The notes: generated by a model not told the origin, from the letters alone. Positions 1 to 8,354 are shown, counted from the stretch's first letter. The stretch is DNA of 64,000 nucleotides from Elizabethkingia meningoseptica_A (GCF_045762675.1 NZ_JBJDLK010000005.1:1-64000), one strand, 5' to 3'. Program-made: numbers and translations.

Positions 1-73
1 AATGTCTAATGTCTAATGTCTAATGTCTAATGTCTAATGTCTAATGTCTAATGTCTAATGCCTAATGTCTAAT
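1..73. repeat. Octanucleotide tandem repeat (TAATGTCT)n
   Basis: About nine head-to-tail copies of the 8-base unit TAATGTCT with one variant copy (TAATGCCT) near the right end. The array runs off the left edge, so its full length is unknown. It ends about 28 bases before the -7 box of the riboswitch-controlled transporter gene. Eight is not a multiple of three and no reading frame is evident, so it is probably intergenic. Confidence 0.9.
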
Positions 74-100
74 AACTGTAAACTATTAACCAAAAACCGC

Positions 101-108
101 TATCTTTG
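101..108 (+). promoter_or_regulatory. Candidate -7 promoter box for the TPP-riboswitch transcript
   Basis: TATCTTTG fits the Bacteroidota -7 consensus TAnnTTTG and is followed by GCA, as at several other promoters here. It lies about 10 bases before the riboswitch aptamer, so transcription would begin almost at the aptamer. No good TTTG is seen at the -33 distance. Confidence 0.5.
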
Positions 109-116
109 CAGGATCA

Positions 117-193
117 ATGGGGTGCCGCTACGGCTGAGATGATACCCAGGAAATATTTCCGCACCTGATCCGGATAATGCCGGCGTAGGGATT
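117..193 (+). promoter_or_regulatory. TPP (thiamine pyrophosphate) riboswitch
   Basis: The stretch carries the THI-box signature in order: GGGGTGCC near 119, CTGAGATGATACCC near 133-147, then ACCTGATCCGGATAATGCC and GGCGTAGGGA ending near 191. These are the conserved pyrimidine- and pyrophosphate-binding cores of the TPP aptamer. It sits 42 bases before the start codon of the PnuC-like gene, which makes that gene thiamine-repressed. No clear terminator hairpin is seen between aptamer and gene, so control may be at translation initiation. Confidence 0.95.
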
Positions 194-234
194 GAAGATT
201 TTCTATCATCTCCTCATCAAAATAATTTATTACA

Positions 235-828
235 ATGATGCAGGAAATTATTCAACAAACGACATGGATAGAATGGCTTGGTGTTATTCTTTCTGTTTTT
301 CAGGTCGTTTTATCCAGACAAAATAATCCTATCAACTATCTTTTCGGTGTTGCGGGTGTTATCCTCACCCTAATTGTAATGTTTAATGCACGGCTGTATG
401 CAGAATTCACCCTGAATCTTTATTATCTGATCATGAGTATCTACGGCTGGCTGTACTGGAAGTTTGGTAAAGCAAAGCATGAAGCTCCGATTTCTTATTC
501 AGATCACTCGGATAAGCTTAAAACTGCCGGAATTATTATTTTTAGCTTTGGAATTTTTTATTTCGCGCTAAGCCGTTTCACCAATTCAGATGTTCCGATA
601 TGGGATGCCAGTGTAAGTGCTTTTGCATGGGCCGGTATGTGGCTGATGGCCAGAAGAAAGATCGAAAACTGGATTTTACTGAATGTAAGTAATCTGATTT
701 CGGTTCCGCTCATGATTCACAAATCCCTTTACCTTTATGCTGTGCTGAGTGTTATTTTATTCTGTGTAGCAGTTTCAGGGTATTTTAACTGGAGAAGGAT
801 TCTGAGGGAAAATACTCCTGCAAACTAG
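235..828 (+). CDS. pnuT: PnuC-family transporter, probably thiamine (PnuT)
   Basis: A 197-residue inner-membrane protein with about seven hydrophobic segments and the PnuC-family motif YGWLYW at residues 70-75. PnuC proteins move nicotinamide riboside by facilitated diffusion coupled to intracellular phosphorylation. In Bacteroidota, PnuC paralogues behind a TPP riboswitch are predicted or shown to carry thiamine (PnuT). That context, seen directly upstream, is why thiamine is preferred here. The gene stands alone, with no thiamine pyrophosphokinase gene after it. ATG codons at 235 and 238 are both possible starts. The family is clear; the substrate is inferred. Confidence 0.85.
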   Translation: MMQEIIQQTTWIEWLGVILSVFQVVLSRQNNPINYLFGVAGVILTLIVMFNARLYAEFTLNLYYLIMSIYGWLYWKFGKAKHEAPISYSDHSDKLKTAGIIIFSFGIFYFALSRFTNSDVPIWDASVSAFAWAGMWLMARRKIENWILLNVSNLISVPLMIHKSLYLYAVLSVILFCVAVSGYFNWRRILRENTPAN

Positions 829-837
829 GTCTTTTAT

Positions 838-872
838 GCTCCCGCAGATGGTGCAGATTAAGCAGATTCTTG
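838..872. repeat. Dispersed intergenic repeat fragment (GCAGATT type)
   Basis: The sequence has several GCAGAT(T) units in quick succession, and close relatives occur near 16515-16542 and 62526-62556 in this window, always between genes. Such GCAGATT-rich fragments are common filler in Chryseobacterium-type genomes. No function is proposed. Confidence 0.4.
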
Positions 873-927
873 TTATACCATCTAACAATATCTCCGGAAT
901 TTCCTAAAGATTAAATAATACAATAAT

Positions 928-1524
928 CTACATATTTCTTAAAGCGCCTGATAACACCTCCTGAATTTCTTCTTCGTCTTTTAGTTTTATCAAAGCTTTT
1001 ATTCTTCCATAGGCACTTGAATCAAAGTCCAGTACTCTGGCATTGTATTTATTCAGAATGGTAAATACCTGATTCTGGTGGCTAAAATCGAATTCCAGCA
1101 CCAGTATTTTCTCCAGCTCTCTGGTGACCACTTCAGCAAAACTCAGAATTTCTTTTGCCGATTCTTTATAGATCTTCACCAATCCGCCTACGCCTAATTT
1201 CGTTCCGCCATAATATCGTACTACCACCAGAAGAATATTGGTTACATCATGTCCCAGCAATTGATTATAGATAGGCAGTCCGGCACTTCCTGAAGGTTCA
1301 CCGTCATCATTTGCCCGGTAGTTTTCGCCTTTTAATCCAAGACGAAAAGCATAACAATGATGGGTTGCTTTAGGATGTAGTGTTTTCACTTCTTCCAGAC
1401 GTTTTTTTACATCATCCTCATCCAGTACCGGATAAGCATATGAAATAAATTTGCTGCCTTTTTCTTTTAAGGTGATGTCCAGAATAGGCTTATCAATGGT
1501 ATTATAACTGTAATTGGATTCCAA
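928..1524 (-). CDS. YigZ / IMPACT family protein (UPF0029)
   Basis: A 198-residue soluble protein matching the YigZ/IMPACT family. The conserved core is visible as THHCYAFRLG, then NDDGEPSGSAGLPI and VVRYYGGTKLGVGGL. A C-terminal DUF1949-like ferredoxin-fold part is expected after about residue 130. Bacterial members bind nucleic acid or nucleotides but have no settled biochemical role. The gene starts two bases beyond the ribD stop codon, so the two are almost certainly co-transcribed from the ribD side. Length is normal. Confidence 0.9.
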   Translation of the reverse strand: MESNYSYNTIDKPILDITLKEKGSKFISYAYPVLDEDDVKKRLEEVKTLHPKATHHCYAFRLGLKGENYRANDDGEPSGSAGLPIYNQLLGHDVTNILLVVVRYYGGTKLGVGGLVKIYKESAKEILSFAEVVTRELEKILVLEFDFSHQNQVFTILNKYNARVLDFDSSAYGRIKALIKLKDEEEIQEVLSGALRNM

Positions 1525-1526
1525 TA

Positions 1527-2555
1527 TTAGTAGTTTCTGTATATCTTTAACTGATTGTCTCTTAACTGTTCTGTGGAGAATGGTTCTCCGGATATTTCCG
1601 GTGCTTTCGTTCCGTTATTCAGCATCAGGTTTTCTGCTTTAAATATCCATGCTTCATCCCATAACTGCTGCGTGATAAAGCTATTCAGTGTATAAGCCCC
1701 ACCTTCTATAATAACGGATTGTATCTGCTGCTTATACAGGGAATCCATCAGGTTCTTCAAGAAGTCAGTAGCGAAATCGATTTTCAGCCAGTGCAGATTT
1801 CCTTCAGTTTTTTCTTCTTTTTCATTTATAATGAGCGTTGTGGATTCCTGATTCATCACCTTATAATCAGCCGGAATACTTAGTTCTCTGTCCAGAATAA
1901 TACGAACAGGGTTATTTCCGCTTACTTCGCGTACCGTAAGTCCCGGATTATCATTCAGCACTGTTTTTGTTCCCACCAGAATAGCCTGTTCATCTGCCCG
2001 GAGCTGGTGATTTCTCTGTTGTGATAATGCATTACTAATGGCATAAGGTTTAAAATCCTTATCCATAAAACCATCGGTTGATTCCGCCCATTTTAAGATA
2101 ATAAACGGACGTTGTTTCTGATGATAAGTGAAAAACCTTTTATTGAGTTTTTTACATTCTTCTTCCAGCACTCCGGTAATAACCTCAATACCAGCTGCCT
2201 CCAATATTGCTTTTCCTTTACCATTCACTTTATGATGCGGATCCATTGATCCGATTACAACTTTTGGAATTCCCATTTCCACAATTTTTACAGCACAAGG
2301 CGGCGTTTTTCCATAATGTGCACAAGGCTCCAGCGTTACATATATTGTACTGTTTTTCAACAGTTCTCTATCTTCAACTGAATTTATAGCATTGACTTCA
2401 GCATGGGGTTCTCCGGCTTTGTGATGCCAGCCCTCGCCAATAATTTTTCCGTCCGACACAATAACGCTGCCCACCAGAGGATTGGGATAGGTATTTCCTA
2501 AAGCCTTTCCGGCCAGCTGTAATGCCCGCTGCATGTAAAGGTGATGTTGTTCCAT
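1527..2555 (-). CDS. ribD: Bifunctional riboflavin biosynthesis protein RibD
   Basis: RibD performs deamination of diaminohydroxyphosphoribosylaminopyrimidine and then reduction of the ribosyl side chain in riboflavin synthesis. The N-terminal deaminase shows the zinc-site motifs HAEV and PCAHYGKTPPC. The C-terminal half is a RibD/DHFR-like reductase (ILKWAESTDGF, then VRIILDR and VIIEGG). An in-frame ATG at 2591 would add 12 hydrophobic residues not expected in a cytosolic enzyme. The ATG at 2555 gives the family-like start MEQHHLYMQRALQLA, so it is preferred. Followed by yigZ after two bases. Confidence 0.9.
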   Translation of the reverse strand: MEQHHLYMQRALQLAGKALGNTYPNPLVGSVIVSDGKIIGEGWHHKAGEPHAEVNAINSVEDRELLKNSTIYVTLEPCAHYGKTPPCAVKIVEMGIPKVVIGSMDPHHKVNGKGKAILEAAGIEVITGVLEEECKKLNKRFFTYHQKQRPFIILKWAESTDGFMDKDFKPYAISNALSQQRNHQLRADEQAILVGTKTVLNDNPGLTVREVSGNNPVRIILDRELSIPADYKVMNQESTTLIINEKEEKTEGNLHWLKIDFATDFLKNLMDSLYKQQIQSVIIEGGAYTLNSFITQQLWDEAWIFKAENLMLNNGTKAPEISGEPFSTEQLRDNQLKIYRNY

Positions 2556-2696
2556 ATTTAATAAAAAATCCAACATTGACAAAAGCATCAATATTGGAAA
2601 GTTATAATTATAATTTTTATAACCTTTTCAGGTTTCTGAAAATTCAGTCCATTTTTCTATTTTTAATAATTAACATGAATTATATACAAATCCTAA

Positions 2697-3158
2697 TTAT
2701 TCTTCATCATCTAAAAAATTGAGTTCATCACTTCTCTGTTCATAATCAGGCATAATTCCAGGAGGATTAAATAATCCCCAATTATCTGTTATAAAATGCT
2801 TTTTATTAAAACCAGCTACCCAATCAATGAATAAAACCCTGAATTCTTCTAATTTTTCTCTTACGATTTTATAATAATGAACTTCATCAAAACCAAACAT
2901 TTTCAGACTATGATATGAGACTAATAAATCCCTCGCTGCTTTTCTGATAATGGTTGCATTCTCCATTTTTATATCATATAATTTCACAGCCTCTGCGCCG
3001 GATATTTTAACGGTCAGAATCATTGCATCTTCAAGAATATGCATTTTTACAGTTTGCAGATTTTTATCCTCTTCGGGAATTAAATCTGTGATATCCTTTA
3101 TTATATCATAAATCTCTTTTGCCTTTTTAAAAATAGGAAGATTTTCGATATCTCTCAT
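2697..3158 (-). CDS. Four-helix-bundle-like protein of unknown role
   Basis: A 153-residue soluble, probably all-helical protein. The pattern NLPIFKKAKEIYDIIKDIT at the start, a middle ATIIRKAARDLLVSYHSL and a late REKLEEFRVLFIDWV resembles the four-helix-bundle family related to 23S rRNA intervening-sequence proteins and retroelement Avd proteins. The C-terminus adds an acidic tail (DELNFLDDEE). It starts nine bases after the stop of the DUF349 gene, so it is probably in that operon. Fold assignment is by eye only; no function is claimed. Confidence 0.55.
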   Translation of the reverse strand: MRDIENLPIFKKAKEIYDIIKDITDLIPEEDKNLQTVKMHILEDAMILTVKISGAEAVKLYDIKMENATIIRKAARDLLVSYHSLKMFGFDEVHYYKIVREKLEEFRVLFIDWVAGFNKKHFITDNWGLFNPPGIMPDYEQRSDELNFLDDEE

Positions 3159-3167
3159 CGCATACCT

Positions 3168-5036
3168 TTATTCTTCTGTTTTCTCTTCCTCGCTTCCGTC
3201 TCCGGAAGTTTCAGTTTTAGGCTGATCATGTTCTGCAATAATCTGATGCAACTTGCTTCTCAATGCTTCAAGTTCATCTTTTTTAGCATCAAGGCTTTCA
3301 TATGTTGCTTTTAACAGAGGGTTCTCTCTGTTTGAGTTACTGAAGAATGCCAGGTTATTTTCCAGTTTGGAAACTTCTGCTTCAAGATCAGTAATCTGAT
3401 TTTTAATTTTTCTCGCCTTGTCTGTCAGCTGATTACCTGAAAGATTACCGTCAGAAAGCTCATAATCCTTCATTCTGTTCAGCTTCATTTTGCTTCTCAG
3501 TGCTTTATTGAATTCTGAATTTATGCCGATCTTATCACGAGGAACTTTCCCTATGGCGTTCCATTCGTTTTTAATTCTGTTGATCTCTTCTGCGCTATCC
3601 TCCCCTTCTTCTATGTTTTTAAGTTCATCCAGGAGTGCTTTTTTCTTTTTGTAGTTAACCCTCCAGTCGTCTGTTGCACCGTCACCTTTTTCACGGAATT
3701 TTGCAAAGAAGTGATTACATGCATCTCTGAATTCATCCCATACACGGTTAGACTGGCTTCTTGGCACATGACCTATTGCTTTCCATTCTTCCTGAAGTTT
3801 CTTGAATAAAGGTACTGCTGTATCCCAGTCATCGGAATCCTGATTGTCTTTTGCGGTTTGGATTAACTGCAATTTACGATCGAGATTCTCCTGCTGATTT
3901 TTTTTCAGTCCTTTATAGAAGTTATTTTTGGCGGTATTAAATCCGCGCAGTGTTTCTTTGAAATCGGTCCAGTTCTGATTAGAAAGTTTTTTAGGAACGC
4001 TTCCCAAAGCGATAAATTCGCTTCTCAACTCTTCTACTTTCTTTATGGCAGCCTGCCAATAAGAATGTGCAGGTTCTTTTTCCGGATTGGTAAGCTTTTT
4101 AAGCTTTTCAATGATTTCATTCTTCTTCTCCAGATTTTCTTTTTGTTCCGCTTCTATTTGAGCAAAAAGCTCTGTTTTTCTCTGGTGAATAATATTGGAA
4201 ATTTCTTTGAACTCTTCCCAGGTAGAATCCCGGAATTCTTCCGCAACAGGTTCAGCTTCTTCTTTCCATAATTTATGAAGATACTGCAGCTCATTAAGCG
4301 CTTTTTGAACCACAGGTTCATCCTTCAGTTCTTTTGCACGGGCAATAATATGCTGTCTTTTTTCAAGATTATGTGCATATTCCTGTTCGCGATATTCTTT
4401 ATTAAGATCCAGCATCTGATAGAATTGATTCAGATGGTGGAAATAATCATTACTAAGCGTTTTAAATTCAGACTTGGCTACCTGTCCGGATTTTTGCCAC
4501 TCATCTTTTATTTCTCTTATGGCTTTAAAAAGATTGGTACCGGGCTCTGTATTGGTATACAGGTTCTTTAGCTTTTCAATAATCGAACGACGGTGTGTTA
4601 AATTCTCCGCATGTTCTTTTTCTACTTCTTTATGATAGCTGTCCTGCTTTTCTTTGAAAATATTCACAAGTGCATTAAACCTGGATCTCAGCGGAGACTG
4701 GTATTCAAAATTCTCAGGATCACCACCATCAGCCACATAAGCTTCTTTTTTATCTTTCAGCTCTTCTTCCCATGCCGCATTAAAAGCATCACGTAGTTCT
4801 CCGAATTTTTTGGTCTGGGCACCTGCATTTGCAGAATTGACAATATTTTCAGCTTCTTTAGCTAAATCTTCCATTGACAAATGCGTGTAATCTTCGGCAT
4901 GAAAATCATGATCAGAATCCTCATCATGATCCGCAGAATGCTCATAGTGCTCTGCAGCCTGACTGGTCTGTTCAGGTTGTTCAGCCGGTTGATTTGTCTT
5001 TAATTCGTCATTTTGATTATTGTCTATTGAAGCCAT
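3168..5036 (-). CDS. DUF349 domain-containing protein
   Basis: A 622-residue, highly charged, helical protein. After an acidic, His- and Asp-rich N-terminus (about residues 1-60), it carries several tandem DUF349 units of about 70 residues, recognisable by recurring patterns such as LxxLKxxWKxxGxVPR and WxxFKE. A coiled coil lies near residues 540-600. Long DUF349 proteins are conserved in Bacteroidota but their role is not established. No signal peptide or membrane segment is seen. The downstream small helical gene begins nine bases later. Confidence 0.9.
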   Translation of the reverse strand: MASIDNNQNDELKTNQPAEQPEQTSQAAEHYEHSADHDEDSDHDFHAEDYTHLSMEDLAKEAENIVNSANAGAQTKKFGELRDAFNAAWEEELKDKKEAYVADGGDPENFEYQSPLRSRFNALVNIFKEKQDSYHKEVEKEHAENLTHRRSIIEKLKNLYTNTEPGTNLFKAIREIKDEWQKSGQVAKSEFKTLSNDYFHHLNQFYQMLDLNKEYREQEYAHNLEKRQHIIARAKELKDEPVVQKALNELQYLHKLWKEEAEPVAEEFRDSTWEEFKEISNIIHQRKTELFAQIEAEQKENLEKKNEIIEKLKKLTNPEKEPAHSYWQAAIKKVEELRSEFIALGSVPKKLSNQNWTDFKETLRGFNTAKNNFYKGLKKNQQENLDRKLQLIQTAKDNQDSDDWDTAVPLFKKLQEEWKAIGHVPRSQSNRVWDEFRDACNHFFAKFREKGDGATDDWRVNYKKKKALLDELKNIEEGEDSAEEINRIKNEWNAIGKVPRDKIGINSEFNKALRSKMKLNRMKDYELSDGNLSGNQLTDKARKIKNQITDLEAEVSKLENNLAFFSNSNRENPLLKATYESLDAKKDELEALRSKLHQIIAEHDQPKTETSGDGSEEEKTEE

Positions 5037-5101
5037 AACAGTCTGTTTTAAAAATACGTAATGTTTCCATTACTATTACTTGCTATAAATTTATTGTATT
5101 T

Positions 5102-5836
5102 TTAGTCTAAATTCCAAATTTCCCACGCTTTTTCTGCCTGTTGTTCAAGCATATAATATCCGTTCACAGTTTTCGCTCCTTTTTCGGCTGCATTTTTTAT
5201 GAACTTTGTATAGTTGGGATTATAAATAAGATCAATGATCAGATGCTGTGCTGAAAGCCCTTCAAAGGGAAACTGCACACAATCTTCCACATTTGGAAAA
5301 GTCCCTACCGGCGTTGTCTGGATAATGAGTGTATGCCCGCGTACTACTTCAGGCCTAAGGTTTTCGAAATTTAAATCTGATCTTCTGGAAACGGTCTGAT
5401 GTGCAATATGATGTTTATCCAGTACATATTTTACGGCTTTAGCTGCACCGCCATCCCCCAGAATAAGTGCGGATGTATGATGTTCTTTCCTGTGTGCCAG
5501 CAAAGTTTTCTCAAAACCAAATGCATCGGTATTAAAACCTTTTTTTCTACCGTCGGCAAAAACCTTTACTGTATTTACAGCACCTATTTTGCCAGCCTCA
5601 TCACTTAGTTCGTCCAGAAAAGGAATAATCTGCTCTTTATAGGGAATGGTAACGTTGAATCCTTTTACAGTATCATCCTTCAGCAATCCGGACACTTCAT
5701 CAATCTGCTGTAAATCAAACAAATCATAGGTATAAGCAGTAAGCATAAGCTTCTTAAATTTATCCTCAAAGTGTTTTTTGGAGAAGGAATAAGAGATATT
5801 CTTACCTATTAATCCTAATTTCACAGGTTTTTCCAT
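5102..5836 (-). CDS. aroE: Shikimate dehydrogenase AroE
   Basis: Catalyses NADPH-dependent reduction of 3-dehydroshikimate in the chorismate pathway. The 244 residues show the substrate-site SYSFSKKHF near residue 16, the catalytic lysine in NVTIPYKEQ, GAVNTV, NTDAFGF and a nucleotide-binding loop GDGGAAKAV. The last is a small variation on the usual GAGGAA. The length fits the short AroE form of Flavobacteriia. The DUF349 gene follows 65 bases downstream on the same strand. Confidence 0.95.
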   Translation of the reverse strand: MEKPVKLGLIGKNISYSFSKKHFEDKFKKLMLTAYTYDLFDLQQIDEVSGLLKDDTVKGFNVTIPYKEQIIPFLDELSDEAGKIGAVNTVKVFADGRKKGFNTDAFGFEKTLLAHRKEHHTSALILGDGGAAKAVKYVLDKHHIAHQTVSRRSDLNFENLRPEVVRGHTLIIQTTPVGTFPNVEDCVQFPFEGLSAQHLIIDLIYNPNYTKFIKNAAEKGAKTVNGYYMLEQQAEKAWEIWNLD

Positions 5837-5879
5837 ACATCAAAGTTAGGAAAACACAAGGAGAAATAAAAAACTAATT

Positions 5880-5960
5880 GCTAAATATGGATTTAAGATA
5901 CAAGAATCAAGATACGAGAGGTAAGATATTTGGGATTAGTATTCGGTGATGAGTTATTCA
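5880..5960. repeat. Low-complexity AAGATAC-type intergenic repeats
   Basis: Short imperfect iterations (AAGATACAAG, AATCAAGATACGAG, GGTAAGATA) lie in the 167-base gap between aroE and the permease gene. They resemble the simple repeats common between Chryseobacterium genes. No promoter is evident. Confidence 0.35.
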
Positions 5961-6003
5961 TCAAAGACTAGCAACCAATAAACGACAACCAGCAATCAGG
6001 GAT

Positions 6004-7206
6004 CTAACTTTTAAGCTGTCTCTTGCTTCCTCTGGAAAAGATCCATGAAATAATAATTCCGAATAAAAACGCAGTAGCAGCCACAATAAAATAGTTCTGC
6101 CATTCTATTCTAATAGGGAAAGGTAATGCTGCTGTTGCTTTGAAAAAGCCAAATTGCAGTTGTAAATAACAGATAATTGATCCTAAAATCAGCCCCATCA
6201 GTACCCCAAAAGAAACAATAAGAATTCCTGTATTGAAATATACGTTTCTTAGTTTAGCCAGTGTCATTCCCATTGAAATAAGGGATTTGGCCTGTTCTTT
6301 TTTATCTAACTGAATAATAATGATAGCTCCGGCAAGATTGAAGGTTGTAATAAAGATTACCAGCCCGAAGATCAGATAAATCATCAGTTTTTCGGTATTA
6401 ATCATCTTCCAGAAAGCAGCATTTTCTTCCGCTTTTGTTTTCATATCAAGACCTTTGCCTAGTTTGGACATTAAGCGGTCTCTCACCTCACCTGCCTTTG
6501 AAGGATCTTTAAGTTTAATAACGATAGTATAAGCAGCATTTTTAGGAAGCTGCAATAGCTCAGCAGATAGCTCCAGTGGTGCTATAATATAGTTATTCAG
6601 TTGCCCGTTGCCTGAAAATACACCTGTAGTGTAGAAATTTTTCTTGTTAAAAATATCCTCTTGTTTACTAATCAGTCCTACTCCGGGACGCGGCATCAGA
6701 ATCTGAGCATAATCCTCTTCTGAATTCACAGGAATCTCCAGCCTGTTATCCAGTTGGGCTTCCATAATTACTTCATTGGAATATTTAAAAGAAGGATATG
6801 CTCCAAGAAGGATGGTTTTATCAATAGGATTTACTTTGGTGTAGGCAGAATCTACTCCTCTGAGGTAAACAATTTCTCCGTTTCCTTTATAATTAATATA
6901 GGCTTTTTCTTCAATAACTTTGGAAAAGTTCACAATTTCAGATTCTTCAGATAGTATTCTGGTTACTTTTCCTATATCCTGTATTACTTTTCCGCTTTGC
7001 GGAGACAGGGTAAGATCTGCATGAATATCGGAGATCATTTTTTTATTGAGTTCAATAAGCCCTGAAAACACGGAAACAATGATAAACATTGCTGCAACAG
7101 CAACCATCATGGCAAAAGCGGCCAGACTGGTAATAAAACTTACAGCCTGACTCCCTTTCTTGGAAATCAGGTAGCGCTGTGCAATATAAAACGGAGTAGA
7201 TTTCAA
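6004..7206 (-). CDS. FtsX-type ABC transporter permease (LolC/LolE-like)
   Basis: A 400-residue inner-membrane protein with one membrane segment near residues 20-50, a large periplasmic domain, and three segments in the last 140 residues. This is the FtsX/MacB layout of LolCE-type permeases, which extract lipoproteins for outer-membrane delivery. The N-terminal pattern PFYIAQRYLISKKGSQAVSFIT is typical. No ATPase or second permease gene is adjacent, so the lipoprotein substrate is inferred. It starts three bases after the rbfA stop and is co-transcribed with it, a common pairing in Flavobacteriia. Confidence 0.85.
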   Translation of the reverse strand: MKSTPFYIAQRYLISKKGSQAVSFITSLAAFAMMVAVAAMFIIVSVFSGLIELNKKMISDIHADLTLSPQSGKVIQDIGKVTRILSEESEIVNFSKVIEEKAYINYKGNGEIVYLRGVDSAYTKVNPIDKTILLGAYPSFKYSNEVIMEAQLDNRLEIPVNSEEDYAQILMPRPGVGLISKQEDIFNKKNFYTTGVFSGNGQLNNYIIAPLELSAELLQLPKNAAYTIVIKLKDPSKAGEVRDRLMSKLGKGLDMKTKAEENAAFWKMINTEKLMIYLIFGLVIFITTFNLAGAIIIIQLDKKEQAKSLISMGMTLAKLRNVYFNTGILIVSFGVLMGLILGSIICYLQLQFGFFKATAALPFPIRIEWQNYFIVAATAFLFGIIISWIFSRGSKRQLKS

Positions 7207-7209
7207 CTC

Positions 7210-7569
7210 TTATAGTACAGGATTATCACCTTCACCTTTTAATTCTTTTTCAATACGCTCAGCATCATCCAGCGTGGTATCCAGATAGAAATTTAGCTGC
7301 GGAATAACACGAACCTGCTTCGCCATTTTCTGACCAATATAGTTACGGTAAGCTGCTTTATTCCCTTCTATCTCTTTCATAATATTCTTTCTCAGCTCCG
7401 GCGGAAAAATACTCATATATACTTTAGCGATTCCCAGGTCTGCTGTTACGCGGACACCAGAAACAGTAATCAGCAGGCTTTGTCCTGCATCAGCAGCCTG
7501 CTTGCGAAAAAGCTCGGCTAAATCTTCCTGTATAAGTTGTGCTACTTTCCTTTGTCTGTTACTCTCCAT
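7210..7569 (-). CDS. rbfA: Ribosome-binding factor A
   Basis: RbfA is a small KH-fold factor needed for late maturation of the 30S subunit and 16S rRNA 5'-end processing. The 119 residues begin MESNRQRKVAQLIQEDLAEL and contain the KH-like core VRVTADLGIAKVYMSIFP and the C-terminal PQLNFYLDTTLDDAERIE, both family signatures. It leads an operon with the FtsX-type permease three bases downstream. A -7-like box lies only seven bases before the start codon. Confidence 0.95.
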   Translation of the reverse strand: MESNRQRKVAQLIQEDLAELFRKQAADAGQSLLITVSGVRVTADLGIAKVYMSIFPPELRKNIMKEIEGNKAAYRNYIGQKMAKQVRVIPQLNFYLDTTLDDAERIEKELKGEGDNPVL

Positions 7570-7576
7570 AGTGGTG

Positions 7577-7584
7577 CAAATTTA
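7577..7584 (-). promoter_or_regulatory. Candidate -7 box close to the rbfA start codon
   Basis: On the minus strand TAAATTTGCAC fits TAnnTTTG and is only seven bases from the rbfA ATG. If used, the rbfA message would have almost no 5' leader. There is no clear -33 element. Confidence 0.35.
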
Positions 7585-7585
7585 G

Positions 7586-7858
7586 TGTTTTTTTACATTA
7601 GTCTAAGCATTCTCTTTTCTCAATGAAAAAGTCTTTTGTATAGTTTACACACCAAAAACAAACTCAATTAAACAGATTTAGCCCTAAAAACCTGATTTTC
7701 TCCACCACTTTATCATCCGGATATTTCCGGTTAAAAAAATTCTTTTTTATTGAACAGCTTCGAATCCGGTAAATCTTACTGAAAATAAAACACTTGCATT
7801 TTCACATCTCAAAATGTTGAAAAAATCCTGCAGATTTATACAACGAAAACCGCGAAAT
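7586..7858. other. Intergenic stretch between rbfA and tRNA gene
   Basis: About 270 bases of AT-rich DNA between the divergent rbfA and tRNA promoters. No open frame with coding character, strong hairpin or repeat was found. Confidence 0.5.
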
Positions 7859-7859
7859 A

Positions 7860-7890
7860 TTTGGTGTTTCATAAAATTTTATTACATTTG
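7860..7890 (+). promoter_or_regulatory. Consensus Bacteroidota promoter for the CAT tRNA
   Basis: TTTG at 7860-7863, a spacer of exactly 19 bases, then TACATTTG at 7883-7890: an exact match to TTTG-N19-TAnnTTTG, the consensus described for the Bacteroidota primary sigma factor. It ends 41 bases before the tRNA. Confidence 0.8.
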
Positions 7891-7931
7891 CACACCAATA
7901 AAAATGAAGGTATTTATACCCCGAGTTTTTA

Positions 7932-8005
7932 GGCCCTATAACTCAGTTGGTTAGAGTAGCTGACTCATAATCAGCAAGTCCTTGGTTCGAGCCCAAGTGG
8001 GGCCA
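7932..8005 (+). tRNA. tRNA with CAT anticodon (Met, or lysidine-modified Ile2)
   Basis: A complete cloverleaf folds by hand. The acceptor arm GGCCCTA pairs with TGGGGCC, the anticodon stem GCTGA/TCAGC holds the loop CTCATAA (anticodon CAT), and the T arm contains GGTTCGAGCC. The discriminator base is A; no CCA is encoded. The D-loop has no initiator-type features, so it is elongator Met or the tRNA-Ile2 that becomes AUA-specific after TilS modification. The GGCCC start resembles Ile2, but the choice cannot be made by eye. Confidence 0.95.
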
Positions 8006-8009
8006 CTTA

Positions 8010-8050
8010 AAAACCCTTAAAATCACAGATTTTAAGGGTTTTTCTTTTTT
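8010..8050 (+). terminator. Terminator after the tRNA
   Basis: A perfect 14-base-pair stem (8010-8023 with 8029-8042) with loop CACAG, followed by a T-rich tail TCTTTTTT. It begins five bases after the tRNA. Confidence 0.9.
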
Positions 8051-8157
8051 ATAGCAATCTATTAAAAGTCTTAAATAAATACTTACTCATACAGCCTTGA
8101 TAAAGTGGTGATACTCAATCAAATCATTTTTTAATACCAGACATAAGATATAGATAT

Positions 8158-8350
8158 AAAAAAGAGGCTGCCTCAAAAAGATATCACATTGAGCTTAATC
8201 GAAATATTCCAATAATACAAAACATTGACAATCAACAATCCTTCGATAATTCAGTTCGTCAAGCTCACTGTAAACTCAGGTTCATTATAAACTAAGCTCA
8301 GGATGACAAAATGAAGCGTTTTTCAGCTTTTGGGACATCCTTTTATTTTT
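8158..8350. repeat. Possible degenerate MITE-like or intergenic repeat element
   Basis: The 5' end AAAAGAGGCTGCCTCAAAAAG (8160-8180) and the 3' end CTTTTGGGACATCCTTTT (8327-8344) are imperfect inverted repeats. The interior has TTCGTCAAGCTCACTG and AAGCTCAGGATGACA fragments, typical of dispersed non-coding repeats in this clade. With its flanks it fills the 304-base gap between the tRNA terminator and the GLPGLI cluster. No coding frame was found. Confidence 0.4.
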
Positions 8351-8354
8351 GTAA

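Noticed and set aside
1..73. CRISPR or coding repeat at the left edge
   Set aside because: The unit is eight bases with no spacers, and the array gives no open repeated peptide of note.
2522..2722. Plus-strand 66-codon frame around the ribD start
   Set aside because: It is antisense to ribD and the next gene, with AT-rich low-complexity composition.
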